From: Streptomyces mobaraensis NBRC 13819 = DSM 40847
Lineage (GTDB): Bacteria > Actinomycetota > Actinomycetes > Streptomycetales > Streptomycetaceae
NCBI RefSeq assembly: GCF_017916255.1
Contig: NZ_CP072827.1
Coordinates: 3,869,501 to 3,933,500 of the forward strand
DNA length: 64,000 nt
Reading direction: 5' to 3'
Shown in pieces: positions 59,129-64,000 of the stretch. The notes under the pieces were generated by a model. The model worked only from the letters and a program-made list of their open reading frames with translations, had not been told where the DNA came from and did no database searches. Numbering within the stretch: the stretch's first letter is position 1; each line of letters opens with the position of its first letter. Made by a program: the position numbers and the translations under genes.

Positions 59129-59208
59129 CGGTTCCGGAGCGGCCCTTCCGCCCCACGGGCGTCGCCGGCCGGTCGGTCGTCCGTCATCCGCCGTCCGTCA
59201 CTCACCGT

Positions 59209-59226
59209 CCGGCCCCCAGGGGCCGG
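59209..59226. terminator. Hairpin between convergent genes
   Basis: CCGGCCC pairs with GGGCCGG around a four-base loop (59209-59226), between the SEC-C gene and the leftward ATP-binding gene. Confidence 0.45.
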
Positions 59227-59274
59227 GCGGCGCCGGGCGGCCCCCGGAAGGGGCGCGTCCGAGCGCGCGGCGGG

Positions 59275-59790
59275 CTACACCAGCCCGTCCAGATCGGAGA
59301 AGTCCAGCTCCGGCGCGAGGTCGACGCGCGTAGCGAAACCGGCGCGGGCGGAGAGCGCGGCCCATACCGTCACCTCGCCCGAGGTGTCACGGACGCCCCA
59401 CTCCTGGGACAGCGCGCTGATGATGTTGAGCCCGCGCCCGCCGCGGGCCGTGACCGAGGGAGTGGCCGGAAACGGACGGGTCGGGCCGCCACCGTCGGTG
59501 ACCTCCACGGTGAGCCGTCCGCGCTCGTCCACCCGCCAGGCGGCGAGGACGCCGCCGTCGCCGTCGGCCCGTGCCGGGCCGCGCTCCCGGCTCAGCGGGC
59601 GCCCGTGCCGGTACGCGTTGCTGAGCAACTCCGAAAGAATCAGTACGGCGTCGTCGATGACCGGATCCGGTACCCCGCTCGTCCGCAGGTCCGCACGCAT
59701 GCGGTGTCTCGCTTCGCCCACACCGGCGGGACCATGGGGTACGGCCATGACCGACGACGTGGGCACCTCCTGTGCCACCACCAACGCCAC
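59275..59790 (-). CDS. RsbW-like ATP-binding protein (HATPase_c_2)
   Basis: A 171-residue GHKL protein. The N-box LILSELLSNAYRHG is near residue 52, G1 VEVTDGGGPTRPF near 96 and G2 RGGRGLNIISALSQEWGV near 118. It lacks helical histidine-kinase parts, so it is an anti-sigma factor or serine kinase, of which Streptomyces has many. GTG 59790 is supported by AAAGGAGG eight bases upstream on the minus strand; an inner ATG (GTCATGGCC) has none. It is monocistronic. Confidence 0.85.
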   Translation of the reverse strand: MALVVAQEVPTSSVMAVPHGPAGVGEARHRMRADLRTSGVPDPVIDDAVLILSELLSNAYRHGRPLSRERGPARADGDGGVLAAWRVDERGRLTVEVTDGGGPTRPFPATPSVTARGGRGLNIISALSQEWGVRDTSGEVTVWAALSARAGFATRVDLAPELDFSDLDGLV

Positions 59791-59982
59791 CCCCGAGACC
59801 TCCTTTGCCCCACGTCAGGGGATGAATGCCCCAATGGCCTGGACCGGAAACCGGCCACTCCGGGTCCGGTGGGGGCACTCGGGCCGGCCGGACACGGGCC
59901 GAACGCGCCGGGGCACACCCTGTCATGAGCGCGGGGGCGTGCGGACGCGCCCGACGGCGCGCGGAGTTCGGGAGGCGCGCGG

Positions 59983-60831
59983 TCAGCGCCGTCCCACCTG
60001 AGTGAGCACCGCCTTCGGCCGGTTGGTGATCACCGCGTCGACGCCCAACCGCAGGCACAGTTCGACGTCCTCGGGCTCGTTGACCGTCCACACGTGCACC
60101 TGGTGCCCCGCCTGATGCAGCCGTGCCACGTACCCCGGGTGGGAGCGCACGATCCGGATGCTGGGCCCGGCGATGTCCACCCCGGGCGGCAGCCGGCCGT
60201 CACGCAGCCGCGGCGACAGGAACTGCATCAGATAGACGGCCGGGAGCGCGGGCGCCTCGGCGCGGATCCGGTGCAGGGAACGGGCGGAGAAGCTCATCAC
60301 GCGGACCGCCGGGGGTTCCCCGGGCGGCGGCCGGTCCAGGCCGAAGCGGCCGAGCAGGGCGAGCAGCCGCGCCTCCACCAAGCCCGCCCAGCGCGTCGGG
60401 TGCTTGGTCTCGATGGCGAGCTCGACGCGCCGGTCCGCGTCGACGACGAGTTCGAGGAGCCGCTCCAGGGTGAGGACGGCGGTGTCGGCCGGATCACCGG
60501 GGTCCGTCGTCTCGGTGTCGGGCGCCTCCGCGTCCGTGGCGCGCCCCTTCCACGACCCGAAGTCGAGCGCCGCCAGATCGGCAAGCTCCAGGGACGAGAC
60601 GGCCCCGCGCCCGTTGGACGTGCGGTTGACCCGCCGGTCGTGGACGCAGACGAGGTGCCCGTCCGCCGTCAGCCGCACATCGCACTCCAGCGCGTCCGCG
60701 CCGTCCTCGATCGCCTTCCGGTACGCGGCGAGGGTGTGCTCCGGCGCGTCCTCGGACGCGCCGCGGTGGGCGATGACGGCCGGCGGGCGGCTCCCGGGGC
60801 GGGACGCGGGGGCCCGGTGCGCAGTGGTCAC
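59983..60831 (-). CDS. Glycerophosphodiester phosphodiesterase
   Basis: A 282-residue TIM-barrel enzyme that splits glycerophosphodiesters to glycerol 3-phosphate and an alcohol. The motif IAHRGASEDAPEHTLAAY carries the catalytic His and Glu, ALECDVRLTADGHLVCVHD the metal Glu, Asp and second His, and AIETKHP the late Glu. GTG 60831 begins directly before the domain. No signal peptide is seen, so it is cytosolic. It faces away from htrA. Confidence 0.9.
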   Translation of the reverse strand: MTTAHRAPASRPGSRPPAVIAHRGASEDAPEHTLAAYRKAIEDGADALECDVRLTADGHLVCVHDRRVNRTSNGRGAVSSLELADLAALDFGSWKGRATDAEAPDTETTDPGDPADTAVLTLERLLELVVDADRRVELAIETKHPTRWAGLVEARLLALLGRFGLDRPPPGEPPAVRVMSFSARSLHRIRAEAPALPAVYLMQFLSPRLRDGRLPPGVDIAGPSIRIVRSHPGYVARLHQAGHQVHVWTVNEPEDVELCLRLGVDAVITNRPKAVLTQVGRR

Positions 60832-61191
60832 CGCGTTATGGTGCCACCGCCTGGCACAATCGCGCATGGGCGCTTGTGTCCGGTCGGTCCGCTGTGTCCG
60901 GTCGGTCCGCTCGCCGCACCGCCCGGCCGGGCCCTCCGGCCACCCGGCCTTCCGGTTGACCGGCCGCTGTCCGGCCACCCGGCCGCTCCGGTGGACCGCC
61001 ACCGCCGACCCGCTCGTCACGGGGGCCACCCGGCCACCGGTCCGCGCGGCGCGGAGGCGCACAGGGTCCGCTTACGGCGGCCTGACGGGCGATGGGAAAG
61101 GCTGGCGGGGGTAGGTGTTCCGGCGTGGCCCCACCCGTCCCGCAGCGGCTCCGGCCGTGAACGAACCGACGTACGTGATGAGGAGACCACC
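60832..61191. other. Divergent intergenic region between GDPD and HtrA genes
   Basis: An 18-bp tandem repeat (TGTCCGGTCGGTCCGCTG, 60877-60894 and 60895-60912) and three copies of GGCCACCCGGCC lie in this stretch. TAGGTG near 61112 is a weak -10 candidate for htrA. No gene is seen. Confidence 0.45.
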
Positions 61192-62694
61192 GTGAGCACC
61201 GAGAACGAGGGCGCCGCCGTTCCTTCCGCGGGTGGTTCGCAGTCGGGATCTCCGGCTCCGGAGGCGGCGAAGGAGGCGACTCCCCCCGCGGCACCGCCCG
61301 CGCCCGCGACGCCGCCGGCCGGCTCGTCCGCGGCGGAGGGTGGCGAGGGACGCACCGAGCGGCTCCCGACCGTACCGCCGCACGCGCCCTCCGCTTCTCC
61401 CGGCCCTTCCGCCCCCGGGACGCCTCCGCCGCCCGCGGACCAGGGCGCCTGGTACAACGCGGCCGGCGCTCCGGCCGCGTACGGCGCGACGCCGCAGGAC
61501 GGCACCGGGCACGGCGGCCCGCTCGTCCCGCCGGCCGCCCCCTGGGGCGCGCCCGAACCGCCGCGGCGCCGGCGCGGGGGCGGCCTCGCGGCGGCCGTCC
61601 TGGTGGCGGCCCTGGTCGCCGGCGCGGCCGGCGGCGGCATCGGCTACTGGGCGGCGAACCGGAACGACACCTCGTCCACGACCGTCTCGGCCCCGGGCGA
61701 CCCGAAGACCGCCAGCCGGACCCCCGGTTCCGTCGCGGACATCGCCGCCAAGGCGCTGCCGAGCGTCGTGACGATCGAGGCGCAGAGCAGCGGCGGCGAG
61801 GGCGGCACCGGCACCGGCTTCGTCTACGACACCGAGGGCCACATCCTCACCAACAACCACGTCGTGGCCTCGGCCGCCGACGGCGGCCGGCTGTCCGTGA
61901 CGTTCTCCAACGGCAAGCAGTACGACGCGGAGGTCATCGGCCGCGCCCAGGGCTACGACGTCGCGGTCATCAAGCTGAAGAACCCCTCAGGGGCCAAGCT
62001 CAGCCCGCTCCCGCTCGGCGACTCGGACAAGACGGCCGTGGGCGACGCGACGGTCGCGATCGGCGCGCCGTTCGGCCTCTCCGGCACCGTCACCACGGGC
62101 ATCGTCAGCGCCAAGAACCGTCCCGTGGCCTCCAGCGACGGCGGCGGCAGCGGCAACGCCTCCTACATGAGCGCCCTGCAGACCGACGCCTCGATCAACC
62201 CGGGCAACTCGGGCGGCCCGCTGCTCAACGCGCAGGGCGCGGTCATCGGCATCAACTCGGCCATCCAGTCCGCGAACAACGGCGGCGGATTCCCCGGCGC
62301 CCAGGGCCAGTCCGGCAGCATCGGGCTGGGTTTCGCGATCCCCATCAACCAGGCCAAGAACGTCGCCGAGCAGCTCATCAAGACCGGCAAGCCGGTCTAC
62401 CCCGTCATCGGCGCCACCGTGAACATGAAGGACGGCGGCACCGGCGCCCGCATCGCCGACAACGGCACCGACGGATCCGCGGCGGTGACCCCCGGCGGCC
62501 CGGCGGACAAGGCCGGTCTCAAGTCGGGCGACGTGATCGTCAAGCTCGGCGACACCAAGATCGACAGCGGCCCCACCCTGATCAGCGAGATCTGGACCCA
62601 CAAGCCCGGCACCAAGGTCCCCATCACCTACGTGCGCAACGGCAAGCAGACGACGACCGACATCGTCCTGGGCGAACGCACCGGCGACAAGTAA
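61192..62694 (+). CDS. HtrA/DegP-like membrane-anchored serine protease
   Basis: A 500-residue trypsin-like protease for envelope quality control. A Pro/Ala-rich cytosolic N-terminus (1-120), RRRRGGG, one membrane helix (about 128-150) and then the exported catalytic domain. The triad is His 223 (LTNNHVV), Asp 256 (GYDVAVIKL) and Ser 340 (NPGNSGGPLL). A PDZ domain follows (about 400-500) with AGLKSGDVIVKLGD. GTG 61192 is preceded by GAGGAG. The family is usually induced by envelope stress. Confidence 0.92.
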   Translation: MSTENEGAAVPSAGGSQSGSPAPEAAKEATPPAAPPAPATPPAGSSAAEGGEGRTERLPTVPPHAPSASPGPSAPGTPPPPADQGAWYNAAGAPAAYGATPQDGTGHGGPLVPPAAPWGAPEPPRRRRGGGLAAAVLVAALVAGAAGGGIGYWAANRNDTSSTTVSAPGDPKTASRTPGSVADIAAKALPSVVTIEAQSSGGEGGTGTGFVYDTEGHILTNNHVVASAADGGRLSVTFSNGKQYDAEVIGRAQGYDVAVIKLKNPSGAKLSPLPLGDSDKTAVGDATVAIGAPFGLSGTVTTGIVSAKNRPVASSDGGGSGNASYMSALQTDASINPGNSGGPLLNAQGAVIGINSAIQSANNGGGFPGAQGQSGSIGLGFAIPINQAKNVAEQLIKTGKPVYPVIGATVNMKDGGTGARIADNGTDGSAAVTPGGPADKAGLKSGDVIVKLGDTKIDSGPTLISEIWTHKPGTKVPITYVRNGKQTTTDIVLGERTGDK

Positions 62695-62763
62695 CCCCGG
62701 CACGGACCCGGCGTGACCGCCCCACCGCCCCCGGCAGGTCTCCCCGCCCCAACCCGCACCCGG

Positions 62764-62769
62764 TAGGCT
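62764..62769 (+). promoter_or_regulatory. -10 box of tRNA-Ser
   Basis: TAGGCT ends 33 bases before the tRNA 5' end. A -35 is not evident. Confidence 0.4.
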
Positions 62770-62802
62770 GTCCCCCGCGCCGCGGCGGACAGCCCGGCGC
62801 GG

Positions 62803-62892
62803 GGAGGCTTGCCCGAGCGGCCTAAGGGAACGGTCTTGAAAACCGTCGTGGCAGCGATGTCACCGAGGGTTCAAATCCCTCAGCCTCCGCCA
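62803..62892 (+). tRNA. tRNA-Ser (anticodon TGA)
   Basis: Acceptor arms GGAGGCT (62803-62809) and AGCCTCC (62882-62888) pair; discriminator G and an encoded CCA (62890-62892) follow. The anticodon stem is ACGGT/ACCGT with loop CTTGAAA, giving TGA (62837-62839), which reads UCA. The variable arm is long, as in class II tRNAs, and the T loop is GTTCAAATC. The 3' end is a likely integration site for the element whose integrase lies downstream. Confidence 0.95.
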
Positions 62893-62914
62893 GGCCAGCA
62901 TTGATGCAGGTCAG

Positions 62915-62943
62915 AAGGGGTGTCCCGGTCCGGGGCGCCCCTT
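62915..62943 (+). terminator. Terminator of tRNA-Ser
   Basis: AAGGGGTGTCCC (62915-62926) pairs with GGGGCGCCCCTT (62932-62943) over 12 bp including two G-T pairs; loop GGTCC. Confidence 0.7.
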
Positions 62944-63122
62944 TCGCGTTGGGGCCTTGTCTCACCTTGTGACGCCCGTTTCCCGGGTCTGATCAGCGCG
63001 TGCGGACCAGGCGCGGACCAAGCAGGGGCGGCTCTGGCCTTGGGCGCCCTGGAGCTCCGACGACCCCAGTCCCCCTGTCTGGATGTGGTCGTTTTAAGCT
63101 CCAGAGAGGAGGGGGTGGAGCA

Positions 63123-63659
63123 ATGCACGCGCCGAATGTTGTTGGGGATTGGCAGGAGTACCAATCGGAGGAGTGGGCTGGTCTGCGAGTCCGAGTACAC
63201 GGTCTCAAGAAAGCTGTGCCACCACGTGGCCGCGATGACAAGGCCAAGGGGTTGTCGTACGTCAGCTTTCTCGTGACGTTCGAGAACCGCGGCACTGAGT
63301 ACTTCACTATCGATCTGTACTCGGGACTCAGGCACTTCGACGTCCGGGTGGGCCGGGACGGCCATGGTGCGTTCATTGATGAGTACGGGTCTGACGTCAT
63401 CAGAGGGTTCAACCTCTATCCCCAGCGGCGGGTGACGGCAACCCTCTACGTGGCGGCGACGGCCGCGAAGCTCAAGCAACTGGACATCCAGGTCAGCCCC
63501 GACATCGACGGAGACCCGGCGTTCGGATACGTCTGGGTCGGCGGACTCGGAGTGCACGAGGGGTCCACGCGTCTCGGGCGGCGCGCGTCAACGGCGCAGC
63601 CGAGTGTGGCCAACGAGGTAGAGCAGTTTTTGAAGCAAAGCGCCCCCGACGACGCCTGA
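63123..63659 (+). CDS. Orphan protein near the integration site
   Basis: A 178-residue protein I do not recognise. It has no signal peptide and no membrane segment. The centre (VSFLVTFENRGTEYFTIDLYSG, AFIDEYGSDVIRG, RRVTATLYVAAT) is beta-strand-rich and resembles immunoglobulin-like DUF4352-type folds. Codon third positions are less G/C-rich than in the core genes, consistent with horizontal transfer. GGAGG-like bases precede ATG 63123. It converges on the integrase across a hairpin, so it is probably cargo of the integrated element. Confidence 0.6.
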   Translation: MHAPNVVGDWQEYQSEEWAGLRVRVHGLKKAVPPRGRDDKAKGLSYVSFLVTFENRGTEYFTIDLYSGLRHFDVRVGRDGHGAFIDEYGSDVIRGFNLYPQRRVTATLYVAATAAKLKQLDIQVSPDIDGDPAFGYVWVGGLGVHEGSTRLGRRASTAQPSVANEVEQFLKQSAPDDA

Positions 63660-63683
63660 TCTCTGTCCGCAGCCAACGCAGAA

Positions 63684-63718
63684 CTCCTCCTGAACCCACT
63701 GATGAGGTCCAGGAGGAG
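63684..63718. terminator. Two-way hairpin between the orphan and integrase genes
   Basis: CTCCTCCTG (63684-63692) and CAGGAGGAG (63710-63718) are perfectly complementary and lie between two convergent genes. Confidence 0.6.
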
Positions 63719-63739
63719 ATTCGGTCGCCCGCAGGAAGA

Positions 63740-64000
63740 TCAATCCGCAGAGTTGAGAGCCCGGTCGATGAGCTGGTTCGCCTTCTGCTGGACGCCATTG
63801 ATGATCTTCGCGTAGAAGTGGTAGAGCACGGCGATGCTGTGGCCGGCTCGTCGGGCGACCTCCGCCGGTTCGACGCCGGCCTTGAGCCAGAGCGAGATGC
63901 CGGCGTGTCGGAGGGAGTACGGCACCTTGGCCAGAGGGGTTTTCAGCTCCTCCGGAGTGAGGACCTTCTCCCGGGCTGCCTCCCACAGGTCGCAGTACTC
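63740..64000 (-). CDS. Tyrosine recombinase/integrase, C-terminal part (5' end outside window)
   Basis: The frame is open to the window edge, so only the last 86 residues are seen. SLRHAGISLWLKAG contains the catalytic Arg and His of box II, RRAGHSIAV the following His, and HFYAK the nucleophilic Tyr. This is the phage/ICE integrase family. Placed about 850 bases from tRNA-Ser, it probably drives integration at that gene. Pairing with the tRNA is inferred from position. Confidence 0.85.
   Translation of the reverse strand, partial: EYCDLWEAAREKVLTPEELKTPLAKVPYSLRHAGISLWLKAGVEPAEVARRAGHSIAVLYHFYAKIINGVQQKANQLIDRALNSAD

Overview
The window is a stretch of chromosome from a high-GC actinomycete, almost certainly a Streptomyces. 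The evidence is the strong G/C bias in third codon positions, frequent GTG starts, purine-rich Shine-Dalgarno sites, many leaderless-looking starts, and gene orders I recall from Streptomyces (cydA-cydB-cydCD; serS-pheA; dtpA-copCD-ecuC-sco). All homology statements are recognition from motifs and memory; no search was run.

Region 1 (1-9.2 kb) is respiration and redox sensing. After the 3' end of a histidinol-phosphate aminotransferase come a terminator, a promoter with a Rex-type operator, cytochrome bd oxidase (cydA, cydB), its fused CydDC ABC exporter, and a two-GAF sensor kinase. Region 2 (9.3-15.2 kb) has a repeat-rich M23 peptidase, a secreted HEAGH protease, a HAD phosphatase and a luciferase-like oxidoreductase.

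Region 3 (15.2-22.4 kb) looks accessory. It holds a VapBC-like toxin-antitoxin pair, HtpX with PspAB, and a four-gene operon (M24 peptidase, EphD-like hydrolase-dehydrogenase fusion, PF10118-type protein, MerR regulator). Region 4 (22.4-26.1 kb) is a two-ATPase, two-permease ABC transporter. Region 5 (26.1-36.5 kb) is a mosaic of regulators and transporters: TetR plus hydrolase, FadR/GntR plus CynX-type MFS plus an antibiotic kinase, a large LuxR ATPase, and an FMN reductase divergent from a drug-efflux MFS.

Region 6 (36.6-47.4 kb) is core: rhomboid-like protein, HAD phosphatase, serS, a DnaA-box-rich gap, pheA, then the copper and dye-peroxidase cluster. Region 7 (47.5-62.7 kb) carries signalling and housekeeping genes: RsbW-like kinases, an ECF42-like sigma factor with a DGPF protein, two RNHCP zinc-ribbon proteins behind a probable attenuator, aminopeptidase P, a PP2C phosphatase, a Prim-Pol protein, a SEC-C protein, a GDPD and an HtrA protease. 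The right end has a tRNA-Ser gene followed by an orphan gene and the 3' end of a tyrosine integrase, which marks the boundary of an integrated element.

The items I rate most interesting are the DnaA-box cluster between serS and pheA, the upstream-ORF/anti-Shine-Dalgarno leader of the RNHCP genes, the mirror-image divergent promoters at 34.9 kb, and a modular family of large palindromes seen in full, centre-deleted and centre-only forms.
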